Part shown: positions 45,300 to 55,140 of the stretch, piece after piece | Layout of the letters: each line of letters starts with the position of its first letter | Position numbering within the stretch: position 1 is the first letter of the stretch | Source: Niabella sp. | GTDB lineage: Bacteria; Bacteroidota; Bacteroidia; Chitinophagales; Chitinophagaceae | Reading direction: 5' to 3' | NCBI GenBank assembly: GCA_027493055.1 | Contig: JAPUDO010000087.1 | Span: 100,097 to 164,096, forward strand | DNA length: 64,000 bases | Position numbers and translations under genes: made by a program | Notes under the pieces: model-generated | Told to the model about the DNA's origin: nothing | What the model saw: only the letters and a program-made list of their open reading frames with translations | Database searches by the model: none

Positions 45300-45872
45300 T
45301 CAAAGTTTAAATCCGATGCGTTCTCGTCCATTCCATTTTCTTTCTGCAGCTTTTTCATCTAAGAGATTCTCTAACGCATCATAAATTTGATTTAGTTGTA
45401 CATCATGCCCACTGACTCGCTCCTTTAATTCTTTCAGTTGTTCTTTCAAATCACTTTGTTGTATTAATATACGCCTCACTTCTACAAATGCCCGCATAAT
45501 AGCGATGTTCATTTGGATGGCCTTATCGCTATTTAAAACACCACTTAGCATAGCTACGCCCTGTTCGGTAAATGCGTAAGGAAGGTATCTTGTGCTTATT
45601 CTACTGTTTAAGGTCACAAATTGTGATCTTTGGCCGATCTGATTATCAATCATTTGTGTATAATCAGTCACAAATTGCTCTTTCAAAGATTTCCACTCTT
45701 CAGCAGCAAGTCTAAACATAAAATCACCGGGAAAGCGTTTTATATTCCTCTTAACAGCCTGGTTAAAAACCCTAGTTTCCACCTCATACAAAGCAGCCAA
45801 ATCGAAGTCGAGCATCACACGCTCACCTCTGATCTCATAAATCCTGTTTTGTATGGACTGTATAATTTGCAT
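45300..45872 (-). CDS. ORF6N domain protein
   Basis: The 190-residue protein has an N-terminal ORF6N domain (IYEIRGERVMLDFDLAALYEVETRVFNQAVKRNIKRFPGDFMFRLAAEEW, then YLPYAFTEQGVAMLSGVL), a DNA-binding domain of phage origin, and a coiled-coil C-terminus (LKEQLKELKERVSGHDVQLNQIYDALENLL). It lies between ilvD and ilvB on the same strand. Short direct repeats (45276-45305 and 45932-45970) bracket it and GC-rich palindromes lie upstream, which hints at insertion. The function is unknown; related genes are scattered in Bacteroidota genomes. Confidence 0.88.
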   Translation of the reverse strand: MQIIQSIQNRIYEIRGERVMLDFDLAALYEVETRVFNQAVKRNIKRFPGDFMFRLAAEEWKSLKEQFVTDYTQMIDNQIGQRSQFVTLNSRISTRYLPYAFTEQGVAMLSGVLNSDKAIQMNIAIMRAFVEVRRILIQQSDLKEQLKELKERVSGHDVQLNQIYDALENLLDEKAAERKWNGRERIGFKL

Positions 45873-45880
45873 AATCTCAC

Positions 45881-46000
45881 CCCCGCTCCTCTCCTTTGGA
45901 GAAGGAAGCAGGCCCTTTATTTTAAAATTCCATTTTATTTTTAAATCTCATTTGACCAACTCTTTCAAAGCCCTCCCTTTGGGAGGGTTGGGTGGGCTTT
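45881..46000. repeat. Two GC-rich REP-like elements between ilvD and ORF6N
   Basis: A first imperfect palindrome (CTCTCC-TTT-GGAGAA, 45881-45912) and a second perfect one (CCCTCCC-TTT-GGGAGGG, 45971-45987, followed by TTGGGTGGG) fill the gap. The second ends at the ilvD stop codon (45999-46001). Confidence 0.7.
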
Positions 46001-47681
46001 AATCCTCATCCGTTACACACCCCTCGCTCGCATCTTTTACCAGCTTGGCATACTTGTACAGCACTCCATTCTTTGCTTTCAATTCAGGTTGTTTCCAATT
46101 TGCCCTGCGTTTTGCAATCTCCTCATCCGGTACTTTAAGTGTGAGTTTATTATTTACCGCATCTATTTCAATAATATCATCATCCTCAACAAAGCCTATC
46201 AGGCCGCCTTCAAAAGCTTCCGGTGTTACGTGTCCTACCACAAATCCATGCGTACCGCCACTAAAACGCCCGTCAGTAATAAGGGCTACAGACTTTCCTA
46301 ACCCTGCACCAATAATAGCGCCTGTAGGCTTCAGCATTTCGGGCATACCAGGGGCGCCTTTAGGGCCTTCATTTTTAATTACCACTACATCACCGGCCTT
46401 TACTTTACCACTCGACAGCCCTTCTATCAGTTTCTTTTCTCCGTCAAATACACGGGCGGTTCCTTCAAACCGTTCGCCCTCTTTACCGCTGATCTTTGCA
46501 ACGCTTCCTTTTTCGGCAAGATTACCGTACAATATCTGTAAATGGCCTGTTTTTTTAATCGGCTTATCCAAAGGCATTACAATATCCTGGCTCTCAAAAT
46601 CCAGGTCGGGCACATTTTCCAGGTTCTCTGCAATGGTTTTACCGGTTACAGTTAAACAGCTTCCGTCAATCAAGCCGTTCTTTAATAAATACTTCATTAC
46701 AGCAGGAACACCGCCTTTTTCATGCAGGTCCTGCATCAGGTATTTCCCGCTGGGTTTAAAATCAGCTAACACAGGCACCCTGTCGCTGACAGCCTGAAAA
46801 TCATCCTGTGTTAAAGAAATACCCACGCTTCTGGCCATAGCCAGCAAGTGCAGCACAGCATTTGTGCTGCCTCCTAATACCATGATCACAGTAATAGCAT
46901 TTTCAAAAGCCTTACGTGTCATAATATCGCGCGGTTTAATATCCTTTTCTAATAAAAGGCGGATATACTTCCCCGCTTCCAGGCATTCACGCTTTTTATC
47001 TTCACTTAATGCGGGATTGCTGCTGGAATAAGGTAAGCTCATCCCCATAGCCTCAATGGCCGATGCCATAGTGTTGGCCGTGTACATACCTCCGCAGGCA
47101 CCTGCACCGGGACAGCTTCTTTTTACAATTTCTTTAAAATCGCCTTCATCAAGCTTTCCTGCAATTTTTTGCCCCAAGGCCTCAAATGCCGAAACAATAT
47201 TTAAGTCTTGCCCTTTATAATGTCCGGGAGCAATAGTACCACCGTATACCATTATAGCCGGGCGATTTAAACGCCCCATAGCCATTAAAGAGCCGGGCAT
47301 ATTTTTATCGCAACCGGGGATAGCAATTAACCCATCATAATACTGCGCACCACAAACAGTTTCTATAGAGTCTGCAATTACATCGCGGCTTACCAGTGAA
47401 TAACGCATACCGTCTGTACCATTGCTCATGCCATCGCTTACGCCAATAGTATTAAAGATCAGTCCTACCAGGTCATTCTCCCATACGCCCTTTTTTACAT
47501 CTACAGCCAATCCGTTCAGGTGCATATTACAGGGATTACCATCATATCCCATGCTTACAATGCCCACCTGTGCCTTTTTTAAATCATCTTCTGTTAATCC
47601 CAAAGCATACAACTGCGCCTGTGCGGCAGGTTGTGTAGGATCTTGTGTTATAGTTTTCGAGTATTTGTTTAATTCGCTCAT
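45999..47681 (-). CDS. ilvD: Dihydroxy-acid dehydratase
   Basis: The 560-residue iron-sulfur enzyme makes the 2-oxo acids of valine and isoleucine. Cluster cysteines are in GCDKNMPG and [16 protein letters not shown] and a third near the N-terminus (GNPCNMHL). The C-terminal [11 protein letters not shown] and [16 protein letters not shown] are diagnostic. It is the second gene of the cluster after leuA, with a 185-bp gap that holds a short heptad array (47736-47763). Confidence 0.97.
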   Translation of the reverse strand: MSELNKYSKTITQDPTQPAAQAQLYALGLTEDDLKKAQVGIVSMGYDGNPCNMHLNGLAVDVKKGVWENDLVGLIFNTIGVSDGMSNGTDGMRYSLVSRDVIADSIETVCGAQYYDGLIAIPGCDKNMPGSLMAMGRLNRPAIMVYGGTIAPGHYKGQDLNIVSAFEALGQKIAGKLDEGDFKEIVKRSCPGAGACGGMYTANTMASAIEAMGMSLPYSSSNPALSEDKKRECLEAGKYIRLLLEKDIKPRDIMTRKAFENAITVIMVLGGSTNAVLHLLAMARSVGISLTQDDFQAVSDRVPVLADFKPSGKYLMQDLHEKGGVPAVMKYLLKNGLIDGSCLTVTGKTIAENLENVPDLDFESQDIVMPLDKPIKKTGHLQILYGNLAEKGSVAKISGKEGERFEGTARVFDGEKKLIEGLSSGKVKAGDVVVIKNEGPKGAPGMPEMLKPTGAIIGAGLGKSVALITDGRFSGGTHGFVVGHVTPEAFEGGLIGFVEDDDIIEIDAVNNKLTLKVPDEEIAKRRANWKQPELKAKNGVLYKYAKLVKDASEGCVTDED

Positions 47682-47735
47682 AAAAAATAGTTATTCGAGT
47701 TTCCTTATAGTTTAATCTTCTAAATAATTTTTAAT

Positions 47736-47763
47736 AATCAATAGTCAATGCTTAATAGTTAAG
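47736..47763. repeat. Heptanucleotide array between leuA and ilvD
   Basis: Four units of ARTCAAT type (AATCAAT, AGTCAAT, GCTTAAT, AGTTAAG) in one phase. Confidence 0.55.
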
Positions 47764-47866
47764 CGTAAAAAAGAAGCTACCTTTTATTTATTATTTCCCC
47801 GGCAGTGTTTATATTTCCTGATACAATTAGCCTTTTTGTCTTACACATTTGTCTGAAGCATATTGA

Positions 47867-49042
47867 TTATTGCGTATTGGCTGCAGAATAGTTGCTTACC
47901 TTATCCGCCATCTCTTTCAGATCACTGTCTTCCACTTCTTTTTTAGCATCTGCCACGTTTAAAAACTGCTGGTATAATTCATCTACCTGGTTACGGTCAA
48001 ATTCATAGCCCAGGTTCTTAAAACGGTAAGCCAGGGCGCTACGGCCACTGCGGGCGGTAAGTACAATGCGGCTCGTGTCTGCACCTACTTCTTCAGGAGC
48101 TATAATTTCGTAAGTGGTGGCTTCTTTCAGGAACCCATCCTGATGAATACCTGAAGAATGAGAGAATGCATTGTCACCGACGACGGCTTTATTAGGCTGG
48201 ACGACCATACGCATGGTATCTGATACGAGGCGGCTCATAGGGAGCAATCTTTTTGTATTAATACTTGTGGTAAGATTTAATTCAGGATGCTTATTAATGA
48301 CCATTACCACTTCTTCAAGCGATGTATTACCGGCTCTTTCTCCAATACCGTTGATAGTGCATTCTATTTGTCTTGCACCACCCATCACTCCGGCAATGGA
48401 GTTAGCTGTAGCCAAACCCAGATCATTATGGCAATGGCAGGATAAAATGGCTTTATCAATATTAGGAACGTTATTAATAAGGTAGGCCATTTTTTCCTGG
48501 TATTGATGAGGCAGGCAAAAGCCTGTGGTATCAGGAACATTAACAACTGTTGCACCTGCTGCAATTACTGCTTCTGTTAATTGAGCTAAAAACTGAAGAT
48601 CGGCACGGCCGGCATCTTCTGCATAAAATTCAACATCAGGAACCAGGTTCCGCGCCAGCTTCACCGCGGCAACAGCACGCTCAATAATATTTTCCCTGGT
48701 AGTATTGAATTTGTATTTAATGTGATTATCTGAAGAGCCAATACCTGTATGAATACGCGGAAGAACTGCGGGCTTCAGGGCTTCAGCAGCTACTTCAATG
48801 TCTTTTTGCACCGCACGGGTAAGGCCTGCAACGGTAGCGTTTTTTATTGCTTTTGAAATTTCGTTTACAGATGTAAAATCCCCGGGGCTTGAAACGGGAA
48901 AGCCTGCTTCAATAATATCAACACCTAATGCTTCGAGCTCAAGAGCCAGCTTTATTTTTTCTTCCGTGTTGAGCTTGCAACCAGGAACCTGCTCTCCGTC
49001 TCTCAGCGTAGTGTCGAAAATGAAAACTTTGTCTTGTGCCAT
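47867..49042 (-). CDS. leuA: 2-isopropylmalate synthase, short form without regulatory domain
   Basis: The 391-residue TIM-barrel enzyme condenses 2-oxoisovalerate with acetyl-CoA, the first leucine step. It has [15 protein letters not shown], the metal HCHNDLG and NGIGERAGN, all typical. The protein ends about 120 residues earlier than classical LeuA because the leucine-binding C-terminal domain is missing, as is common in this phylum. Citramalate or homocitrate synthase cannot be excluded by eye, but the ilv context supports LeuA. leuB, leuC and leuD are not in the window. It heads the cluster and is divergent from the helical protein gene. Confidence 0.88.
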   Translation of the reverse strand: MAQDKVFIFDTTLRDGEQVPGCKLNTEEKIKLALELEALGVDIIEAGFPVSSPGDFTSVNEISKAIKNATVAGLTRAVQKDIEVAAEALKPAVLPRIHTGIGSSDNHIKYKFNTTRENIIERAVAAVKLARNLVPDVEFYAEDAGRADLQFLAQLTEAVIAAGATVVNVPDTTGFCLPHQYQEKMAYLINNVPNIDKAILSCHCHNDLGLATANSIAGVMGGARQIECTINGIGERAGNTSLEEVVMVINKHPELNLTTSINTKRLLPMSRLVSDTMRMVVQPNKAVVGDNAFSHSSGIHQDGFLKEATTYEIIAPEEVGADTSRIVLTARSGRSALAYRFKNLGYEFDRNQVDELYQQFLNVADAKKEVEDSDLKEMADKVSNYSAANTQ

Positions 49043-49078
49043 AAATTTTGAATCGTTATGAATGAATAAATTGCGGTC

Positions 49079-49112
49079 AGATTTTTAACGCGAAAATCAC
49101 GTTAATAAAATC
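49079..49112 (-). promoter_or_regulatory. Inverted repeat in the leuA leader
   Basis: TTAACG and CGTTAA are nine bases apart (49085-49105), and the flanks AGATTTT/AAAATCT extend the pairing with a small bulge. It lies 40 bases before leuA, downstream of a near-consensus -7 box (TACTTTTA). It may be an operator or RNA hairpin. No leucine-rich leader peptide is seen. Confidence 0.4.
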
Positions 49113-49240
49113 TGTCTATAAAAGTAAACAATTACTATCTTGTGTAAGAAACTATATTGTAGGCGGATTTACATCATATAAGTTTTGATTTTTTTTCTTA
49201 TTTTATTGATTATCAATAATTAACAGGTATATAAATTACA

Positions 49241-50791
49241 ATGCCCAGTAGAAGTACAGATGCCCTGTTTCAGTTGATCAAATCTCTTGAAAAGTCGGAA
49301 AAGAGAAACCTGAAGCTGTTTGTGAACCGTAACTCCGGTTCGGAAAGCCTTAAAAGCCTCCAACTTTTTGATGCGCTGGACAAAATGAGCGAATACGATG
49401 ACGCACTGGTCCTGAAAAAAGCGCCCAGCATAAAAAAACAGCAGCTTTCCAATACCAAGGCATTATTGTATCGCCAGATATTAAGCAGCCTCAGGGTGCT
49501 GAAGGATGAAAGAAACACAGATCTTCAGCTACACGAGATGCTGGACAATGCCCGTATTCTTTATAATAAAGGGCTTTATCATCAAACCTTAAAGATCTTA
49601 GAACGCATAAAAGAGTTTGCGAGAACACACAATCAACTCACGTATCTGCAGCAGGCTTTATTTTTTGAAAAGAAAATTGAGGCATTATATATAACCCGGA
49701 GCCTGCAAACACGAGCCGGTGAGCTTTCTGCCGAGGCTGATACAGTTAACAAAACTATTACGAATATTAATGCATTATCCAACCTTACGTTGCTCCTGTA
49801 TGGCTGGTATATTCAAAACGGTCATGCCCGGAATGAGAAAGACCTGAAAACAGCACAGCAATTTATTGAAGCCCATCTGCCTGCTGATACCGGGAATTCT
49901 TTTTACGAAAAAGTGTACCTGTACCAGTCTTATGTGTGGTATGCTTATATCAAGCTCGATTTTCTGATGTATTACAGGTATTGCCAGAAATGGGTGGATG
50001 TATTTGAGCAGCATCCCAGGATGATAGAAACCGAAACGGCCATGTATGTAAAAGGCATGCATAACCTGATGAGCGCACATTTCAACCTGCTGAATCATGA
50101 TAAGCTGGCCTTATGTATTAAGAAGTTCAAGCATTTTGCACAGTCATCTCTGATCCAGGATACAGATAATAACCGTATTGTCACTTATGTTTATTTATAC
50201 ACGGCCGTTATCAACCTTCACTTCCTGGAAGGCACTTTTCACAAAGGAATAAAGATGGTCCCCTTCCTGGAGAAAATGTTAGTGGAGCATGCCCGTTATT
50301 TAGACCGCCACCGGGTAATGGTGTTTTATTATAAGATAGCCTGCCTCTATTTTGGCAGCGGGGATAACGGGAAGGCTATAGATTATCTGAACCGGATCAT
50401 TAACCAGAAAGATGACCTGCGCACAGACCTGCAATGCTATTCAAGGCTGCTGCACCTGATAGCTCACTATGAACTGGGCAATTATAATTTACTGGAATAC
50501 CTTATCAAATCAGTGTATCGCTATATGGCTAAAATGGGAAACCTGAGCAAGGTAGAAGAAGAGATGTTCCGGTTCCTGCGCCATGCTTTTAAGTTTAACG
50601 AAAGAACTATTAAACCCGAATTTGAAAAGCTACTGAATAAGCTGAAAAAATACCAGAATCACCGGCTGGAATCCAGGGCCTTTGCTTACCTGGATGTGAT
50701 CAGCTGGCTGGAAAGCAAAATCTCGGGCATTAATGTACAGGATGTGATCCGGAAGAAATACTTAAACGAACAAAGAGAAAACAATACCTGA
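49241..50791 (+). CDS. Conserved helical-repeat protein, function unknown
   Basis: The 516-residue soluble protein is almost all helix. Patterns such as 'ARILYNKGLYHQTLKILERIKEFA' and 'ACLYFGSGDNGKAIDYLNRIIN' look like degenerate tetratricopeptide repeats across about residues 95-430. The N-terminus 'DALFQLIKSLEKSEKRNLKLFVNR' has no signal peptide. I do not recognise a named family. It is divergent from leuA over a 198-bp shared promoter region, and its role might be as a scaffold. Confidence 0.7.
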   Translation: MPSRSTDALFQLIKSLEKSEKRNLKLFVNRNSGSESLKSLQLFDALDKMSEYDDALVLKKAPSIKKQQLSNTKALLYRQILSSLRVLKDERNTDLQLHEMLDNARILYNKGLYHQTLKILERIKEFARTHNQLTYLQQALFFEKKIEALYITRSLQTRAGELSAEADTVNKTITNINALSNLTLLLYGWYIQNGHARNEKDLKTAQQFIEAHLPADTGNSFYEKVYLYQSYVWYAYIKLDFLMYYRYCQKWVDVFEQHPRMIETETAMYVKGMHNLMSAHFNLLNHDKLALCIKKFKHFAQSSLIQDTDNNRIVTYVYLYTAVINLHFLEGTFHKGIKMVPFLEKMLVEHARYLDRHRVMVFYYKIACLYFGSGDNGKAIDYLNRIINQKDDLRTDLQCYSRLLHLIAHYELGNYNLLEYLIKSVYRYMAKMGNLSKVEEEMFRFLRHAFKFNERTIKPEFEKLLNKLKKYQNHRLESRAFAYLDVISWLESKISGINVQDVIRKKYLNEQRENNT

Positions 50792-50801
50792 CAAGAGCGA
50801 A

Positions 50802-50966
50802 TTAATCAAACACATAAACCGGTACTTTGATACTGCTAATGCGGTGCACAACATTTTTGCTGTAGGTGATAACACACCACAGCTGGGTCCGCAGTGGCAG
50901 GGTGTTATCATCCGCCACAAAATATAAGCTAACCGGCACGTTAATGCTGTTGAATGTATTCAAAAG
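50802..50966. other. Gap with a possible gene remnant
   Basis: Between the helical protein's stop and the terminator, the minus strand is open and protein-like (VADDNTLPLRTQLWCVITYS, ending VPVYVFD), but its only ATG lies inside the terminator. The plus strand also has a 43-codon open stretch without a start. Either could be the end of a decayed gene; I do not call a gene. Confidence 0.25.
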
Positions 50967-51003
50967 AAAAACCGTTGCAAAGATCTTATGCAACGGTTTT
51001 TTT
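50967..51003. terminator. Bidirectional terminator
   Basis: A 13-pair perfect stem (50967-50979 with 50989-51001), T run on both sides in the respective directions. It serves the helical protein gene (+) and the phosphoglucomutase gene (-). Confidence 0.9.
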
Positions 51004-51020
51004 ATCATTTTACTTTCAGA

Positions 51021-52745
51021 TTATTTCAGGTTCATATCGCTGATAATACCTTTAATTTTGGCATCCAGCTTTGCATTCACTTCATCAAACATCTCAGGGC
51101 TTTCCAGCTTTTCCTTTACACTAAAGTAAAACTTGATCTTAGGCTCAGTACCGCTCGGCCTTGCAGATATGAGAGATCCATCTTCTGTTATAAACTGCAA
51201 TACATTGGATTTAGGCAGGCTGATAGCTGATGTTTCTCCTGTTTGAACATTGGTGGCGGTACTGTTATCATAGTCCAGTACGCTTACCACTTTAACTCCA
51301 CTGATCTCTTTAGGCGGGTTCTCCCTAAAGCCCTGCATCATGGCTGCTATCTGCTGCTGGCCATCCATTCCTTTTTTAGTAATAGAGATCAGGTCTTCTT
51401 TGTAAATGCCATATTTAACATACAATTCAAGTAGCTTGTCAAATAGCGTTTTTCCCTTGTCTTTTTCATAAGCCGCCATTTCGCATAACAGGGCTACAGC
51501 GCTTATAGCGTCTTTATCCCTGATCTTATCTCCTATCATCAGGCCAAAGCTTTCCTCCCCGCCAATAACATAATTTTCCTTTCCTTCCTTCAGCCTTATC
51601 ATTTCGGCAATCCACTTAAAACCGGTGAGCACACGGTAGCAGGTAACCCCGTTCCCCTTTGCCAGATCATCCGCCATTCCTGTTGTTACAATGGTGGTAA
51701 TGATCATATCATTAGGTTGGTTAATCCCTTTTTCTTTCCGGGCCTCGAGCAAATAATTAAAAGCCAGCACAGCCGTCTGGTTACCGTTCATCAGCACCCA
51801 TTCACCTTTATTGTTTTTAATACCTATACCTACACGGTCGGCGTCAGGATCAGTTCCCAGTAAAATATCAGCATCCAGTTCCTTTGCCTTTTGCAAACCA
51901 ATGCTCATGGTATCTTTCTCTTCCGGGTTAGGATAAGATACTGTAGGAAAATTGCCATCAGGAGTTTTTTGTTCCTCCACAATATGCACATTTTTAAACC
52001 CGAATCTTTCCAGCACCTGTGGCACTAATGTAATACCCGTTCCATGAATAGGCGTATAAACAATTTTAAGGTCGCTGTGCTTTTCAATTACTTCGGGGTA
52101 CACGCTTAGCCCTTTCACCATTTCGATATACTTTTCATCTATATCTTTTCCTATAATGGTAATATTGGCTTCTCCCCCGCTCCACTTTACATCATCCACA
52201 GAGTGTATCTTTTCAACTTCCCGGATCACATTTTTATCATGGGGCGGAACCAGCTGGCCGCCATCATTCCAGTAAGCTTTGTAACCGTTATATTCTTTAG
52301 GATTATGTGAGGCGGTACACACCACCCCACCCTGACAGCCCAGGGTTCTTATAGCAAAAGAAAGCTCCGGCGTAGGGCGGAGGCTTTCAAATAAAAATAC
52401 CTTAATACCATTGGCAGCAAAAACATTGGCAGTAGTTTCTGCAAAAAACCGGCTGTTATTGCGACTATCATGTGCAATAGCTACTTTCACCTCGCCATCA
52501 GTAGACTGCTTTAAATAATTAGCATAACCCTGTGTAGCCATTCCCACCGTGTATTTGTTCATACGATTGGTGCCCACACCCATAATGCCCCGGAGGCCTC
52601 CCGTTCCAAATTCCAGATTCTGATAAAAAGAATCAGCAAGTTCGTTTGGGTTGTCAGATTGTAATGTTCTGATCTCGTTTTTAGTATTTTCATCATAATT
52701 GCCCAGCAACCATTGATCTACTTTTTGTTGAATTGTACTATCCAT
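51021..52745 (-). CDS. Phosphoglucomutase / phospho-sugar mutase
   Basis: The 574-residue enzyme of the alpha-D-phosphohexomutase family interconverts glucose 1- and 6-phosphate (or related sugars). The phosphoserine is in CTASHNPKEYNGYKAYW, the Mg loop in GTDPDADRVGIG, the sugar-specificity loop in GGEESFGLMIGD and the phosphate loop in RPSGTEPKIKFYFS. GEESFG and the length point to the PgcA-like phosphoglucomutase/phosphomannomutase group. TACTTTGC upstream is one base short of a -7 box. Confidence 0.93.
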   Translation of the reverse strand: MDSTIQQKVDQWLLGNYDENTKNEIRTLQSDNPNELADSFYQNLEFGTGGLRGIMGVGTNRMNKYTVGMATQGYANYLKQSTDGEVKVAIAHDSRNNSRFFAETTANVFAANGIKVFLFESLRPTPELSFAIRTLGCQGGVVCTASHNPKEYNGYKAYWNDGGQLVPPHDKNVIREVEKIHSVDDVKWSGGEANITIIGKDIDEKYIEMVKGLSVYPEVIEKHSDLKIVYTPIHGTGITLVPQVLERFGFKNVHIVEEQKTPDGNFPTVSYPNPEEKDTMSIGLQKAKELDADILLGTDPDADRVGIGIKNNKGEWVLMNGNQTAVLAFNYLLEARKEKGINQPNDMIITTIVTTGMADDLAKGNGVTCYRVLTGFKWIAEMIRLKEGKENYVIGGEESFGLMIGDKIRDKDAISAVALLCEMAAYEKDKGKTLFDKLLELYVKYGIYKEDLISITKKGMDGQQQIAAMMQGFRENPPKEISGVKVVSVLDYDNSTATNVQTGETSAISLPKSNVLQFITEDGSLISARPSGTEPKIKFYFSVKEKLESPEMFDEVNAKLDAKIKGIISDMNLK

Positions 52746-52868
52746 AAAAGTTTGTTTAGGTGCTGAAGATACTAATGTTACACCTTAATGCAAAGTAAAG
52801 ATTTATTCATTTTTATGGGGCCGGCAGGCAGGCAAACACATCTTAAATTCAAGTCCAAAGCAAATAAT

Positions 52869-53091
52869 ATCACCCTTTCAGGGTTTGCAAATAACCGGAC
52901 AATTAAGCCTGAAAGCCCGCCTGCCGGACGGACAGGGCTGACAGGATTATAAAACAAGAGTAACCGTGTTAAAAAAACTCCGAAGGAGTGACATAAGCAT
53001 AGGAACCCGCAAAATCAGATGCGTTTGCCCTTGGCCGGCAGAGAATATAGCTCATCAAAATTGCCACAGTCCACCCCGCTAAAACGGGGCC
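52869..53091. repeat. Repeat island including a dispersed 130-bp repeat, copy A
   Basis: The 417-bp gap has no gene. It holds ACCCTTTCAGGGT (about 52871-52883), copy A of a dispersed repeat (52890-53031; contains AGGGCTGACAGGATTATAAA, ACTCCGAAGGAGT and CAAAATCAGATGCGTTTG) and CCCCG-CTAAAA-CGGGG (about 53074-53089). Copy B is at 58044-58169. Confidence 0.7.
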
Positions 53092-53162
53092 CGCTTGTAC
53101 TACATTACTTATGGCAGCCCTCATAATCGTCCAGAATCATCTGTATTTGCCATCGTATATCA

Positions 53163-54185
53163 TTACGTGGATATACTATCAATAACTTCCTTAAACAATT
53201 GAAAAGAACGCTCCTTTTTTTGCTGGTCAAAGACCTGGGTAGCGATCATTATTTCCTGTATGCCTGTGGCTTCCAAAAACCCCGAGAGATGACGTGCAAT
53301 GGTATTTTTATCGCCGATAAAAGAATTAGCAAGCATCTGTTTTACACCGTATTCCTGCTCGGGGGTCCAAAGATACCGCAGTTCCCCCGGATCAAAAGGT
53401 GGCTGTAATGGCGCCCGCTCATTGGTAAAAATACCCATGAACATTTTGTATAAAGAAGTGGAAAGAAAGACTGCTTCTTCATTTGTTGCTGCTGCAATTA
53501 CATTTACACAGGCCATCGCATAAGGTTGCTGCAATACAGCTGACGGTTGAAAGTACTCCCTGTAAATAGAAAGCGCCTGCATTAACTGCGCCGGGGCAAA
53601 GTGCGCTGCAAAAGCGTAAGGCAATCCCAACTGTGCTGCCAGGTAAGCGCTGTCTGTGCTGGAACCCAGGATCCAGAGCGGCACTTCCACCCCTTCGCCC
53701 GGTAAAGCCCTGACTTTAGCACCGGCATTTTCAGAACTGAAATAGGTTTGAAGCTGTTTGATATGCGCCCTGAAATCATACGGCGCATTAACAGGGCTGT
53801 TCCGGATGGTCATAGCTGTTAAGCCATCTGTACCAGGTGCACGCCCCAGACCCAGGTCAATTCTGCCGGGATATAACGATCCCAAAGTGCCAAACTGCTC
53901 CGCAATAATTAATGGAGAATGATTGGGTAACATAATCCCCCCGGAGCCTACACGGATGGTAGTGGTACCTCCTGCCACATAGCCAATTAAAACAGATGTG
54001 GCTGCACTGGCCACGCTTTCCATATTATGATGTTCGGAAAACCAGTAACGCGTATAACCCTGGCTTTCCGCAAAGCGGGCAGTTTGTAAGCTTCTTGCAA
54101 AGGTTTGCTGAAGGGTATCATCCTGGCAAACTGTTGCCAGGTCTAATACCGAATATTTTATATTACCCCGTACGGAATGCGTCAT
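53163..54185 (-). CDS. LLM class flavin-dependent oxidoreductase (luciferase-like)
   Basis: The 340-residue protein has the bacterial luciferase-like TIM barrel: RYWFSEHHNMESVASAATSVLIGYVAGGTTTIRVGSGGIMLPNHSPLIIAEQFGTL and GRIDLGLGRAPGTD are the YhbW/MsnO8-type signatures. Such enzymes use FMNH2 to oxidise small molecules; the substrate is unknown. It starts ten bases after the EamA transporter gene, so the two are co-transcribed. Confidence 0.9.
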   Translation of the reverse strand: MTHSVRGNIKYSVLDLATVCQDDTLQQTFARSLQTARFAESQGYTRYWFSEHHNMESVASAATSVLIGYVAGGTTTIRVGSGGIMLPNHSPLIIAEQFGTLGSLYPGRIDLGLGRAPGTDGLTAMTIRNSPVNAPYDFRAHIKQLQTYFSSENAGAKVRALPGEGVEVPLWILGSSTDSAYLAAQLGLPYAFAAHFAPAQLMQALSIYREYFQPSAVLQQPYAMACVNVIAAATNEEAVFLSTSLYKMFMGIFTNERAPLQPPFDPGELRYLWTPEQEYGVKQMLANSFIGDKNTIARHLSGFLEATGIQEIMIATQVFDQQKKERSFQLFKEVIDSIST

Positions 54186-54195
54186 AAAAGTATTA

Positions 54196-55140
54196 TTAAG
54201 CGGCTGTCTTCGTCTTCAGCCTTTCAGTTTTCTTAGCCTGCTCCCTTTTGGCAAGGTTAATAAAAAATACACTGCATAAAATAACAGCCAGCCCCAGCAG
54301 CTGCATCGTTGTTAAACGGTCGTGATTGATCCATACACCTAACAGAACAGCCACTAAAGGATTCACATAAGCATAGGTGCTTACCTGCGCCGGGCTTCTT
54401 ACACTTAGTAAAAATACATAGGCGCTATACCCAATGATAGAACCAAAAACAACCAGGTAAGCTGTTGCCATCCACGCCTGTGCCGGGATCTGCGACCACT
54501 GAACGGCTGAAAAATCTTTATTGAACAAGCCTACCAGCAAAAAAGCAAATCCTGCCGCAAACATCTGCCAGGCGGCGTTTACCGATTGGGAAATATTACG
54601 CACCCTGTATTTTGAATATAAAGATCCCAAAGACCAGCTGATGTTTGCTGTGCACAGTACCAGTAAAGCAACAAAAGTGCTACTATAACCGGTAGCTGCT
54701 ATTTTCTCATAAAATAAGGCAATAACGCCTAACAGGCCAATAGCTACGCCCAGGAGCGTAAATTTGTTACTGAAATTTTGTTTCCAGTTTATTTTATCCA
54801 GCAATAAGAACCACAAAGGCGCCGAAGCCAGGAAAATGGCAACAAACGAGCTGGGCAAAGACTGTTCGGCCCATATTACCGCACCGTTTCCCAGAAAAAG
54901 CATCAGCACACCACTTATTGCAGAAGGCAGCACGGCGGCTTTATTCCAGATCTTTTCCCGGCGAAAAGCCACCCATAACAACATTATGATTCCTGCAACA
55001 AAAAAGCGTACAGCGCCTAATATAGCAGGCGGCATGCTTTTAACAGCCATTTCTATAAAGAAATACGTTGATCCCCAAATAATGTAAACAGCGGCAAAAG
55101 CCAGTATAATCAATACAAATGATGGTTCTTTTTTGTTCAT
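54196..55140 (-). CDS. EamA/DMT family transporter
   Basis: The 314-residue membrane protein has ten predicted helices in two EamA repeats (starting at about residues 10 and 165) with the typical 'YIIWGSTYFFIEMAVKSMPPAILGAVRFFVAG' start and the 'A.....L..Y...NPLVAVLLG' segment in the second repeat. These permeases export amino acids or other metabolites. It is first of a two-gene operon with the LLM oxidoreductase. A basic tail (KREQAKKTERLKTKTAA) ends it. Confidence 0.9.
   Translation of the reverse strand: MNKKEPSFVLIILAFAAVYIIWGSTYFFIEMAVKSMPPAILGAVRFFVAGIIMLLWVAFRREKIWNKAAVLPSAISGVLMLFLGNGAVIWAEQSLPSSFVAIFLASAPLWFLLLDKINWKQNFSNKFTLLGVAIGLLGVIALFYEKIAATGYSSTFVALLVLCTANISWSLGSLYSKYRVRNISQSVNAAWQMFAAGFAFLLVGLFNKDFSAVQWSQIPAQAWMATAYLVVFGSIIGYSAYVFLLSVRSPAQVSTYAYVNPLVAVLLGVWINHDRLTTMQLLGLAVILCSVFFINLAKREQAKKTERLKTKTAA

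Noticed and set aside
46045-46797. 250-codon open frame on the plus strand opposite ilvD
   Set aside because: It lies wholly inside ilvD on the other strand, has no family-like motifs and mirrors the codon pattern of a well-supported gene.
49043-49240. Leucine or valine leader peptide before leuA
   Set aside because: The only ATGs there lead to immediate stop codons; no run of Leu, Ile or Val codons.
50802-51008. 68-codon minus-strand frame as a real gene
   Set aside because: Its only ATG is inside a strong bidirectional terminator, so it would not be transcribed as a unit; kept only as a possible relic.
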